Positions 18,933 through 28,000 of a stretch of 64,000 nt of DNA are shown here, piece after piece. A program made the position numbers and the translations under genes. This DNA comes from Flavobacterium suaedae. Lineage in GTDB: Bacteria > Bacteroidota > Bacteroidia > Flavobacteriales > Flavobacteriaceae. Position 1 is the stretch's first letter. The number at the start of each line of letters is the position of its first letter. The stretch lies in NCBI RefSeq assembly GCF_014642915.1, contig NZ_BMJE01000001.1:596121-660120 (forward strand), in the 5' to 3' direction. The notes under the pieces are model-generated. The model saw only the letters and a program-made list of their open reading frames with translations. It did no database searches and was not told the DNA's origin.

Positions 18933-18934
18933 AA

Positions 18935-19633
18935 TTAAGTTCTGTTATTTAAGGCATTTGCTAAATCTTCCTTTTTATTCCGGCTTAAAGGTATTTGTGT
19001 CCCTGCTATTTCAGCCACCCTGCTATTAAATTTCTCTACTCTGTCTATATTAATTATATAGGATTTATGAACTCTCAAAAATTTATCAGCCGGTAGTTCT
19101 TCCGCAAAAGACTTCATTGTTGAAAGCACTAAGTGCGTACCCTCTTCCGTATTAATTTTAATGTAGTCGCCAAACGCCTCAACCCATTTTATACGGTTAA
19201 TGTAAATTTTAAGGTTTTTAAGGTTACTCTTTACAAAAATAAAATCACCCTCCTCTTCAGGAGTTTCCTTCCTCATTTGGCTCATCTCTATCGCCTTTTG
19301 TACTGCCTTTTCAAAACGGTCTTTAGTAACCGGTTTATGTAAGTAGTCCAAAGCAGCATAATCAAATGCCCTAAGGGCATAGTCTGACTTCGCAGATACA
19401 AAAATTATCTGCGGCCTAACTTTTAGCCCGTCAAGCAAATCAAAACCACTCTGCACCGGCATTTCTATATCTAGAAATAAAAGATCAATACTTTTATTCA
19501 GGATACAATTGCGGGTTTCAGAAGCGTTAGAGAAATCTCCAATTAAATTGAGATCCGGATGTTCATTTACTAACTTTGCAATAGTTATCCTATGTATCGT
19601 GCTATCATCAACAACTACACAGTTAAGTTTCAT
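18935..19633 (-). CDS. LytTR-type response regulator
   Basis: The 232-residue protein has a receiver domain (about 1-120) with the acidic pocket VVDD (D9, D10), the phosphoacceptor D55 in FLDIEMP, a Ser/Ala switch in IIFVSAKSD and the conserved Lys in LHKPVTKD. The C-terminal LytTR DNA-binding domain (about 130-230) includes INRIKWVEAFGDYIKI and FLRVHKSYIINIDRV. It is a LytR/AlgR-class transcription regulator. No histidine kinase lies beside it, so its partner must be encoded elsewhere. It converges on priA with a 2-base gap and is divergent from rpsF. A TATATTTG box on the minus strand at 19695-19702 may belong to its promoter, though without a well-placed -33 element. Confidence 0.93.
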   Translation of the reverse strand: MKLNCVVVDDSTIHRITIAKLVNEHPDLNLIGDFSNASETRNCILNKSIDLLFLDIEMPVQSGFDLLDGLKVRPQIIFVSAKSDYALRAFDYAALDYLHKPVTKDRFEKAVQKAIEMSQMRKETPEEEGDFIFVKSNLKNLKIYINRIKWVEAFGDYIKINTEEGTHLVLSTMKSFAEELPADKFLRVHKSYIINIDRVEKFNSRVAEIAGTQIPLSRNKKEDLANALNNRT

Positions 19634-19748
19634 TATCTTAAATCTATTAGTAAGGTTTTAGCATTATAATGCATTTTTTGATGGAGTGATTTTACAAATA
19701 TAATGAAAAAAGAGGTCAAAAAAATCGATAAAAAACCATTTTTTCCAC

Positions 19749-19778
19749 TTGTAAAGTAAATATAATTACTTATTTTTG
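19749..19778 (+). promoter_or_regulatory. Promoter of rpsF-rpsR-rplI
   Basis: A TTG (19749-19751) and a -7 box TATTTTTG (19771-19778) are separated by 19 bases, matching the Flavobacterium TTG-N17-23-TAnnTTTG promoter. Transcription would begin near 19785, about 25 bases before rpsF. Confidence 0.8.
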
Positions 19779-19809
19779 CACCCAATTTTATAACAAAATT
19801 TTTATCATT

Positions 19810-20151
19810 ATGAATAACTATGAAACTGTTTTCATCTTGAATCCCGTTTTATCTGAAACTCAGGTAAAGGAAACAGTAAGTAAATTTGAAGATTTCCTTA
19901 CTTCTAAAGGAGCCGAGATTGTAGCAAAAGAAGACTGGGGGCTAAAAAAACTAGCTTATGAAATCCAGCACAAAAAAAGCGGTTTTTACCACTTATTTCA
20001 ATTCAAAGCTTCAGGTGAAATCCTGAAAGGTTTTGAAACTGAGTTTAGACGTGACGAAAGAGTTATGCGTTTTTTAACTGTATCACTTGACAAGCACGCT
20101 CTTGCATGGGCCGAAAGAAGAAGAGAAAAACTAAAAGCTAAAGCAAACTAA
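19810..20151 (+). CDS. rpsF: 30S ribosomal protein S6 (bS6)
   Basis: bS6 sits on the platform of the small subunit and binds bS18. The 113-residue protein has the family opening [15 protein letters not shown], the [24 protein letters not shown] segment (read across residues 41-64) and a basic C-terminus ([12 protein letters not shown]). It is first in the conserved rpsF-rpsR-rplI operon with its own promoter. No Shine-Dalgarno sequence precedes it; the upstream bases are A+T-rich, as is normal in this phylum. In Flavobacterium ribosomes bS6, bS18 and bS21 are reported to form the pocket that hides the anti-Shine-Dalgarno end of 16S rRNA. Confidence 0.98.
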   Translation: MNNYETVFILNPVLSETQVKETVSKFEDFLTSKGAEIVAKEDWGLKKLAYEIQHKKSGFYHLFQFKASGEILKGFETEFRRDERVMRFLTVSLDKHALAWAERRREKLKAKAN

Positions 20152-20153
20152 TT

Positions 20154-20450
20154 ATGGCTAGTATAGAACAATCAGCTAAAGGGAAAAAAGACGGAGATAT
20201 CAGATATCTTACACCTTTAAATATAGAAACTAACAAAGCTAAAAAATATTGCCGCTTTAAAAAATCAGGTATTAAGTATATTGATTATAAAGATCCTGAC
20301 TTTTTATTAAAGTTTGTAAACGAGCAAGGTAAAATACTTCCTCGCCGTTTAACAGGTACTTCTTTAAAATACCAAAGAAAAGTGTCTGTAGCTGTAAAAA
20401 GAGCACGTCATTTAGCATTAATGCCATATGTGGCTGATTTATTAAAATAA
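20154..20450 (+). CDS. rpsR: 30S ribosomal protein S18 (bS18)
   Basis: bS18 binds bS6 and the platform of the small subunit near the 3' end of 16S rRNA. The 98-residue product is the Bacteroidota type: a 20-residue N-terminal extension, then [22 protein letters not shown], the [15 protein letters not shown] segment, [17 protein letters not shown] and a C-terminal [16 protein letters not shown]. It starts 2 bases after rpsF and has no Shine-Dalgarno motif. Its single Cys (CRF) is the remnant position of a zinc site in other phyla. Confidence 0.98.
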   Translation: MASIEQSAKGKKDGDIRYLTPLNIETNKAKKYCRFKKSGIKYIDYKDPDFLLKFVNEQGKILPRRLTGTSLKYQRKVSVAVKRARHLALMPYVADLLK

Positions 20451-20452
20451 AA

Positions 20453-20459
20453 AAGGAGG
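20453..20459 (+). promoter_or_regulatory. Strong Shine-Dalgarno sequence before rplI
   Basis: AAGGAGG lies 7 bases upstream of the rplI ATG, a textbook ribosome binding site. Other genes in this window have A-rich, Shine-Dalgarno-free leaders, so it stands out sharply in a phylum whose ribosomes normally sequester the anti-Shine-Dalgarno. Confidence 0.85.
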
Positions 20460-20466
20460 CAATATT

Positions 20467-20910
20467 ATGGAAATTATACTTAAACAAGACGTAGAGAATT
20501 TAGGGTTTAAAGATGATATTGTTACTGTAAAGCCAGGTTATGGTCGTAACTATCTAATCCCTCAGGGATTTGCTCAAATTGCAACTCCTACAGCTAGAAA
20601 AGTATTAGCTGAAAACCTTAAACAAAGAGCATTTAAAGAGCAAAAGCTTGTTGATGACGCTAACAAAACTGCTGAAGCAATTAAAGCACTTGAAATAAAA
20701 ATTTCTGCAAAAGCAGGTAGCGGGGACAAATTATTCGGTTCTGTTACTAACGCTGATATAGCTGCTGCTTTAGAGAAAAACGGACAATCTATTGAGAAAA
20801 AATACATCAATAGCGGTATCGTTAAGCGTACAGGTAAATATACTGCAACAGTAAGGTTACACCGTGATGTTATAGTAGAACTACCATACGAAATTGTTGC
20901 TGAGCAATAA
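20467..20910 (+). CDS. rplI: 50S ribosomal protein L9 (bL9)
   Basis: bL9 protrudes from the large subunit near the L1 stalk and helps maintain reading frame. The 147-residue protein has the N-terminal domain MEIILKQDVENLGFKDDIV and the GYGRNYLIPQGFA motif (about 25-37), a long linking helix (about 45-75), and the C-terminal domain with KLFGSVTNADIA. It closes the rpsF-rpsR-rplI operon, 16 bases after rpsR, and is preceded by a strong Shine-Dalgarno motif unlike its operon partners. A terminator follows 17 bases after the stop. Confidence 0.98.
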   Translation: MEIILKQDVENLGFKDDIVTVKPGYGRNYLIPQGFAQIATPTARKVLAENLKQRAFKEQKLVDDANKTAEAIKALEIKISAKAGSGDKLFGSVTNADIAAALEKNGQSIEKKYINSGIVKRTGKYTATVRLHRDVIVELPYEIVAEQ

Positions 20911-20927
20911 TTAATAACATTATATAC

Positions 20928-20956
20928 AAAGCCTTCCCAATGGGAAGGCTTTTTTA
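20928..20956 (+). terminator. Terminator of the rpsF-rpsR-rplI operon
   Basis: An inverted repeat of AGCCTTCC and GGAAGGCT with flanking A and T tracts and a short loop, followed by six or more T. Confidence 0.92.
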
Positions 20957-20979
20957 TTTAATAAAATTCCTTTATAAAA

Positions 20980-21450
20980 ATGAAATACGCACGCCTTACT
21001 AAAGAACAATTTGAAGAATTACACCCTGAGTTTATCCGATTTTTAGCTTCACAGCAAATCGATAAAAATGAATGGGATACTGTAAAACAAGATAAACCCG
21101 AAGTAGCTGAACAAGTACTTGATGTTTTTAGTGACTTAATTTGGGAAGCAGTTCTGGATAAGGCAGAGTGGCTGGAGCATTATGCTAAAAACCATATTTT
21201 TCTTTTTAAACTTAGTAAAGAGGAAATGCAAAGCATTGTAATACATGCTCATGCCCCGCATGTAGACTTTTTATCTAAGGGCGGGCTACAATGGCTTAAC
21301 GAAAATATTTTCTCTGATGAAGTTAAAGTAACAAGAGGTAAAAAGCCTTTTGGCGAAGACCGAAATGCAGAAGTTTTTGAACTTATACAGCAGGGAACAA
21401 TATTAACCGACGGTACAGTTTACAAGCAGTTTGAAGATATGTTTGAATAG
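20980..21450 (+). CDS. Conserved flavobacterial protein, DUF6495-like
   Basis: This 156-residue soluble protein resembles a family conserved in Flavobacteriia directly after rplI, which I recall as DUF6495. Visible features are the opening MKYARLTKEQFEELHPEF, a WDTVKQDKP segment, an acidic-aromatic helix (VFSDLIWEAVLDKAEWLEHY), and a C-terminal part with RGKKPFGEDRNAEVFELIQQG. There is no signal peptide, membrane segment or recognisable catalytic motif. Its high Trp and His content (including HAHAPHVDF) could suggest metal or ligand binding, but that is speculation. It begins 24 bases after the rplI terminator. Confidence 0.65.
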   Translation: MKYARLTKEQFEELHPEFIRFLASQQIDKNEWDTVKQDKPEVAEQVLDVFSDLIWEAVLDKAEWLEHYAKNHIFLFKLSKEEMQSIVIHAHAPHVDFLSKGGLQWLNENIFSDEVKVTRGKKPFGEDRNAEVFELIQQGTILTDGTVYKQFEDMFE

Positions 21451-21520
21451 GTTTTAAGCCTAATAATCATTTTCCAAATAAGCGAAGTTTGCCTAAATTA
21501 GCAAACACAAAATTTGGTAA

Positions 21521-23521
<2,001 letters not shown>

Positions 23522-23531
23522 AAAGCATATC

Positions 23532-24317
23532 ATGATAAAAAAGTTATTGCAATTTGTTATACTGTGCTTGCTAGTTTCATCTTGTCAGGAGAAAGAAAAT
23601 AAAATATCTGATGCTGATATAAAAAAAGCCGAAGAACTTAGTATGCAAGCTGGTGATTTATATTTAGATGGAGAAAAAGACAAAGCTCTTGAAAAATATA
23701 ATGAAGCATTTAAAATCAATAATGAAAATTTTAACTATATATCATCTATCATTGGTATTCATGTTGAAAGAAACGATTTTAAAAAGGCTTTTGAAACTCT
23801 GGAAGAACTACCTGTAGAGGATAAAAAATCTGTTTTTTATTATCAAATAAAAGCTGGTATATATGCATTTAAAAAAGATTATAAATCTGCAAAATTAAAC
23901 TATCAAAAAGCATATGAAATAGCTGAACCTATAGATGCATTTGATATAGAAGATGAATATGACCTTATGCCCTTAACAGGTTATGCTATGTTAGAAACAT
24001 ATGCCGGACATAAAGAAAAAGCTCTTAAAAGGCTAAATACCACATTACAATTAGATTGGTTATCTGAAAATAACATTATGTACATTGAACAAATAAGAAA
24101 TGAAATTGAATATTATAGAGGTATAAGATTTGATGATTTTTCCTATTCAAACGATATTACTATATGTACTACAAATGTTGATAGTTTAGAAAAAGTTTTA
24201 CACCAAAATCACATCAATAGTTCAGGCAGCAGTAGTGGAGAAATATATATATCAGAGAAATATCGTAAAGGATTGGAAAAGCTAAATATAACTCCTTGCA
24301 AAGACTCTATTAAGTAA
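23532..24317 (+). CDS. TPR-containing lipoprotein
   Basis: The 261-residue product has a lipoprotein signal (lipobox VSSC, Cys18) and three or four TPR-like helical hairpins: AGDLYLDGEKDKALEKYNEAF, NDFKKAFETLEEL, IYAFKKDYKSAKLNYQKAY and a weaker repeat around EKALKRLNTTL. After about residue 190 the sequence is less regular, ending with a Ser-rich segment (SSGSSSGEIY). It is probably anchored to the inner leaflet of the outer membrane and mediates protein interactions; no partner can be named. Its stop codon overlaps the start of rlmH by one base, which suggests cotranslation. Composition is more A+T-rich than ligA. Confidence 0.8.
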   Translation: MIKKLLQFVILCLLVSSCQEKENKISDADIKKAEELSMQAGDLYLDGEKDKALEKYNEAFKINNENFNYISSIIGIHVERNDFKKAFETLEELPVEDKKSVFYYQIKAGIYAFKKDYKSAKLNYQKAYEIAEPIDAFDIEDEYDLMPLTGYAMLETYAGHKEKALKRLNTTLQLDWLSENNIMYIEQIRNEIEYYRGIRFDDFSYSNDITICTTNVDSLEKVLHQNHINSSGSSSGEIYISEKYRKGLEKLNITPCKDSIK

Positions 24318-24790
24318 TGAACATTAAACTTATTGCTATAGGCAAAACAGATAGTAAACAATTACAATCTCTTATAGATGAGTACGTGAAAAGGTTGTCT
24401 TTTTACGTAAAATTTGAATTGGATATAATACCTGATGTAAAAAACGTAAAAAACCTTAGTGAAGCACAACAAAAGCAAAAAGAGGGTGAGTTTATACTGA
24501 ATAGGCTTTCCCCTACTGACCAGTTAATTTTACTTGATGAAAACGGTAAAAGTTTCAGTAGTGTTAGCTTTTCGGAAGAGCTACAAAAAAAGATGAACTC
24601 GGGCATTAAAACCCTTGTATTTGTTATTGGTGGCCCTTATGGCTTTTCCGATGAAGTATATCAAAAAGCACAGGGAAAAATATCATTATCTGCCATGACA
24701 TTCTCACACCAAATGGTACGCTTATTCTTTATAGAGCAGGTATATAGGGCTTTCACTATTTTGCGTAACGAGCCGTACCACCATCAATAA
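24317..24790 (+). CDS. rlmH: 23S rRNA (pseudouridine1915-N3)-methyltransferase
   Basis: RlmH is a SPOUT methyltransferase that methylates pseudouridine 1915 in helix 69 of 23S rRNA in assembled ribosomes. The 157-residue protein has the family length, the KLIAIGKTDSKQ start, the LLDENGKSFSS strand-turn, and the trefoil-knot signature FVIGGPYGFSDEV (about 101-113) followed by LSAMTFSHQMVRLFFIEQVYRAF and the terminal RNEPYHHQ. The ATG overlaps the stop of the lipoprotein gene upstream. No gene follows on the same strand for about 190 bases. Confidence 0.97.
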   Translation: MNIKLIAIGKTDSKQLQSLIDEYVKRLSFYVKFELDIIPDVKNVKNLSEAQQKQKEGEFILNRLSPTDQLILLDENGKSFSSVSFSEELQKKMNSGIKTLVFVIGGPYGFSDEVYQKAQGKISLSAMTFSHQMVRLFFIEQVYRAFTILRNEPYHHQ

Positions 24791-24976
24791 CACCCTATTA
24801 TTTTATTCTAAAAATTATTTACAAAAAATACTTACATTTGCTTTCGTCTTTATACTTGTAAAGACACCTCCCCCCAGATTACCCGCACTTACTTTAGCTA
24901 TTGCACCCGCAATAAAACCCTTTATTAATATCCGTTTGGCATATTGCCATTTTTAGGAAATAATATTTACCGGTGT

Positions 24977-25216
24977 ATGATTACCTTTATAGCTGAATGT
25001 AAACGTGAAAAAGAAAAATTTAAGACGCTCGCAAAAAAGAATGTACAATCAGATGATAATTTTGATAAGCATTGCCTTTATGCAGTAGATTTTGCCAACA
25101 TACTTGATTATTTTGCTGAATGTGCCAAAAAAAGAGTTCCAGGTTCTGAGGAGGAAATAATCAATATTTATAAATGGCATATTAGGCGCTATGTAGATTA
25201 TTTAAATTCTTTATAG
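24977..25216 (+). CDS. Small hypothetical protein
   Basis: This 79-residue soluble protein is predicted to be mostly helical and has no signal peptide or known domain. It opens ITFIAECKREKEKF and contains four Cys scattered as CKRE, HCLY, ECAK and so on, not in a metal-ribbon pattern. The ATG at 24977 is preferred to a TTG 33 bases upstream because the added residues look like non-coding read-through. A TACATTTG box at 24833-24840 could be its promoter, which would give a leader of about 130 bases, but no -33 TTG accompanies it. Its function is unknown and the gene itself is only moderately certain. Confidence 0.5.
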   Translation: MITFIAECKREKEKFKTLAKKNVQSDDNFDKHCLYAVDFANILDYFAECAKKRVPGSEEEIINIYKWHIRRYVDYLNSL

Positions 25217-25270
25217 GTTTAAGCACCTAAATTTTATGTATTTTTATATAAATCAATTACTTAAACAATT

Positions 25271-25489
25271 ATGAAGACTTTAGTTTTATCACTGATTGCA
25301 GGGTTCCTTGTATCTGCCTCTGCTCCCCTAAACGATACTACTGCTTACATTTGTAATGGTAAATACAGTAAAAAATATCATTTAAAACAAAATTGCAGAG
25401 GGCTTAGCAACTGCTCTACTGAAGTTGAAAAAACCACCGTTAGCAAAGCCAAAACAAAAGGTCGTACACTTTGCGGTTATGAAGACTAA
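25271..25489 (+). CDS. Small secreted cysteine-containing protein
   Basis: The 72-residue precursor has a signal peptide (about 1-18, ending near SAS) and a mature segment of about 54 residues. The mature part carries the pattern C-N-G-K-Y-S-K-K-Y-H, CRGLSNC, VSKAKTKGRTLC, which resembles the small cysteine module in which a KYH motif, a C-x2-L motif, an SxxxAxxxG helix and a final Cys line up as a possible metal or structural site. Such modules often occur at the ends of nucleases or as stand-alone exported peptides in Bacteroidota. Four Cys in the mature chain could form two disulfides or bind zinc. No specific function is known. It converges on folP with a 2-base gap. Confidence 0.65.
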   Translation: MKTLVLSLIAGFLVSASAPLNDTTAYICNGKYSKKYHLKQNCRGLSNCSTEVEKTTVSKAKTKGRTLCGYED

Positions 25490-25491
25490 AG

Positions 25492-26310
25492 TTATAGACT
25501 GTTCATTATTTTCACTGCTTGTACCGCCTCTTTTACATCGTGAACCCGTAATATAGTAGCACCTTTACTTAAAGCTATAGTATTTAAAACCGTAGTTCCG
25601 TTTAATGCTTCCTGAGGCGTAATACCCAGTAATTTATATATCATTGATTTTCGGGAAACGCCAACTAGTATAGGCAACGTTGTTATTTTAAATAATCCCA
25701 GTTTTTGCATCATTTCATAGTTTTGTTCTAACGTTTTTGCAAAACCAAAACCGGGATCAATAATAATGTCATCTATTCCGTTTTTACGGGCTTCATCAAT
25801 ACGCTGCGAAAAATAAAGCAGCATATCCTTCACAATATCGTCATACTCAGTAAGTGTTTGCATGGTTTGCGGTGTACCGCGCATGTGCATCATTATATAA
25901 GGCACTTTCAACTCCCCTATTGTTTTCAGCATAGCATCATCAAGCATACCTGCTGCAATATCATTTACAATAGCAGCTCCGGCATTTATACACGCTTTTG
26001 CAACATCAGCCCTAAAAGTATCTATAGAAATTAATGCATCGGGAAAATGTTTAATAAGTAATTCAACCACAGGTACAGCACGGCGCAACTCCTCCTCATT
26101 ACTTACAAAATCAGCATTTGGCTTAGTAGAATATGCTCCTATATCAATAAAGTCTGCTCCGTCTGTAAGCATTTGTTCTGCCTGCTTTAAAAACTGGGTT
26201 TCATCTTTATACTTACCGCCATCGTAAAACGAATCAGGAGTACAATTTAAAATCCCCATTACTTTGGGTTTAGCCAAGTCAATAAGTTTGCCTTTGCAAT
26301 TAATAAGCAT
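25492..26310 (-). CDS. folP: Dihydropteroate synthase
   Basis: FolP joins p-aminobenzoate to the pterin diphosphate in folate synthesis and is the target of sulfonamides. The 272-residue TIM-barrel enzyme shows MGILNCTPDSFYDGG (about 18-32), the DIGAYSTKPNA segment, ISIDTFRADVA, ACINAGAAIVNDIAAG, MHMRGTPQTMQ, IDPGFGFAKT and VGVSRKS. All substrate-binding motifs are present. It faces the DUF1599 gene across 79 bases that hold promoter boxes for both strands (a minus-strand TATCTTTG at 26374-26381 is its likely -7 element). Its 3' end abuts the small secreted gene. Confidence 0.97.
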   Translation of the reverse strand: MLINCKGKLIDLAKPKVMGILNCTPDSFYDGGKYKDETQFLKQAEQMLTDGADFIDIGAYSTKPNADFVSNEEELRRAVPVVELLIKHFPDALISIDTFRADVAKACINAGAAIVNDIAAGMLDDAMLKTIGELKVPYIMMHMRGTPQTMQTLTEYDDIVKDMLLYFSQRIDEARKNGIDDIIIDPGFGFAKTLEQNYEMMQKLGLFKITTLPILVGVSRKSMIYKLLGITPQEALNGTTVLNTIALSKGATILRVHDVKEAVQAVKIMNSL

Positions 26311-26333
26311 ACACTCTATTTTAATATTGCCCC

Positions 26334-26364
26334 TTTGGGTTTGGGGTGTTTTTTACTACATTTG
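26334..26364 (+). promoter_or_regulatory. Promoter of the DUF1599 gene
   Basis: TTTG (26334-26337) and TACATTTG (26357-26364) are separated by 19 bases, an excellent match to the Bacteroidota promoter. The start codon lies 25 bases beyond the -7 box. Confidence 0.75.
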
Positions 26365-26389
26365 AAATTTGAACAAAGATACTACTTAA

Positions 26390-26932
26390 ATGAGTAATAC
26401 CTCCGCTGAATACGACAGTGTAGTTGCCACATGCAGGCAATTGTATATTAACAAGATGAAAGACTACGGTAGCGCATGGCGTATACTTAGGTTACCATCT
26501 TTAACCGACCAGATATTTATTAAAGCGCAGCGCATACGCAGTTTACAGGAAAACGAAGTACGTAAGATAGATGAGGATGAGTCAGGTGAGTTTATAGGTA
26601 TTATAAACTACTCTGTAATGGCACTTATACAACTGGAAAGAGGTATTGCTGACCAACCTGACCTTGATGTTGAGGAAGCAACTAAACTTTATGATGAAAA
26701 AATAAAGTTAACAAAAGACCTTATGGAAGCTAAAAATCACGATTATGGTGAGGCTTGGCGCGATATGAGGATAAGTTCGCTTACTGACCTGATACTGCAA
26801 AAGCTACTTCGTGTAAAACAAATAGAAGATAATAAAGGCAAAACTTTAGTATCCGAAGGTATTGATGCAAACTATCAGGATATGATAAACTATGCGGTGT
26901 TTGCCTTAATACTACTGGGGTTTAACCAATAA
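26390..26932 (+). CDS. DUF1599 domain protein
   Basis: The 180-residue protein consists of two homologous halves. Each contains the same motif order: a C/A-x-Y-x2-KMKDYGSAWRILR-type segment (residues about 19-33) and its repeat KNHDYGEAWRDMR (about 113-125), each followed by LTDxIxxKxxRxxxLE and a NYxVxALI helix. This duplicated DYG.AWR pattern defines DUF1599, which is related to the all-alpha NTP pyrophosphatase/MazG-like fold; an activity on nucleotides is inference. It is followed 66 bases later by the BT_3928-like gene with its own possible promoter. Confidence 0.88.
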   Translation: MSNTSAEYDSVVATCRQLYINKMKDYGSAWRILRLPSLTDQIFIKAQRIRSLQENEVRKIDEDESGEFIGIINYSVMALIQLERGIADQPDLDVEEATKLYDEKIKLTKDLMEAKNHDYGEAWRDMRISSLTDLILQKLLRVKQIEDNKGKTLVSEGIDANYQDMINYAVFALILLGFNQ

Positions 26933-26947
26933 CAACTCATTAACAAA

Positions 26948-26973
26948 TTGAATTGCTTTAACCGCTATATTTG
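26948..26973 (+). promoter_or_regulatory. Possible promoter of the BT_3928-like gene
   Basis: TATATTTG (26966-26973) is a full -7 match. A TTG at 26948-26950 is only 15 bases upstream, slightly short of the usual spacing. Confidence 0.45.
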
Positions 26974-26998
26974 ATAAAAGTTTATAAAAAGCTAAGCC

Positions 26999-27994
26999 AT
27001 GAAGAAATATTTACCTATAATTATAAGAGTAATCATAGCCCTTTTATTTTTAGTTTCGGCAGCGGGAAAAATGTATCCGTCACCATATTTTGCCATTACC
27101 ACTTTCGAGGTAAAGCAATTATACGTTATGGGCTTCTCAGAAAGTTTTGCACCGTATTTCTCCCGAGTTTTAATAGGTATAGAACTTGCTTTAGGCTTAC
27201 TACTACTACAACGTAATTATTTAAAACGCTTAGTAGTTCCTGCTACTATACTAATGCTGTTAGTGTTTATAGTACACCTAACAATTGATACAATACAAAA
27301 CGGTAACTCAGGTAACTGTGGTTGTTTTGGTGCCTTAATAGAAATGACTCCTGTAGAGGCTATTATAAAAAATGCCATCTCTGTTATTTTACTGGTTTAC
27401 CTGCTAAACCTCATAAAGCGTGACCGTGACAGTAGTAACTTCTGGGTACTAACAACAGTAACGTTTGCAAGTATACTATTTGTGTTTATGCTTGCACCTA
27501 TACAACCACAAGTGGCAGAATCAGGTGCTACACCACAGGAAATTATAGCAGACAGTGCAGAAACCTCAACAGGCGATGCTCCTACGCCGGCTACCTCTCC
27601 TTACTCGCAGTATTTCCCGAATATAGATAAAGGCAAAAAAATTGTTGCACTTTTCGCTCCGGGTTGTGAACACTGTAAAGAAACAGCGAAGGAACTAACC
27701 GCTATGAAAAACAGTAATGCTGATTTCCCTGAAATTCGCATTCTGTTTATGGATGAGGAAGCAGACCTTATCCCTGAATTCTTTGAATATGCAGGTGCAG
27801 AATACCCTTATCAAGTATTAGATATTCTTAACTTCTGGAAAGTTTTAGGTAATACTAAGGATACTCCCGGTGTAGTATACCTGTGGAATGGTAATAATAT
27901 TAAAGAGTGGGATGGTATTAATGAGAAAAAGTTTGTAGCTGAAGAAATGGAAGAGGTTATAAGCAAACCTTACTCAGAAATAAACAAACAATAG
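26999..27994 (+). CDS. BT_3928 family DoxX/MauE-like membrane protein with thioredoxin-fold domain
   Basis: The 331-residue protein has four N-terminal transmembrane helices (about 6-22, 52-70, 78-96, 124-140) of DoxX/MauE type with a conserved GNCGCFG motif (C107, C109) between helices 3 and 4. A fifth helix (about 148-167) leads to a Thr/Ala/Pro-rich linker and a periplasmic thioredoxin-like domain with a C-x2-C site (C223 and C226 in PGCEHCKET). It probably passes reducing equivalents between membrane cysteines and periplasmic thiols. The next gene, a permease, begins 6 bases later with a TTG codon. Family membership is clear; the substrate is unknown. Confidence 0.88.
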   Translation: MKKYLPIIIRVIIALLFLVSAAGKMYPSPYFAITTFEVKQLYVMGFSESFAPYFSRVLIGIELALGLLLLQRNYLKRLVVPATILMLLVFIVHLTIDTIQNGNSGNCGCFGALIEMTPVEAIIKNAISVILLVYLLNLIKRDRDSSNFWVLTTVTFASILFVFMLAPIQPQVAESGATPQEIIADSAETSTGDAPTPATSPYSQYFPNIDKGKKIVALFAPGCEHCKETAKELTAMKNSNADFPEIRILFMDEEADLIPEFFEYAGAEYPYQVLDILNFWKVLGNTKDTPGVVYLWNGNNIKEWDGINEKKFVAEEMEEVISKPYSEINKQ

Positions 27995-28000
27995 TTTCAT

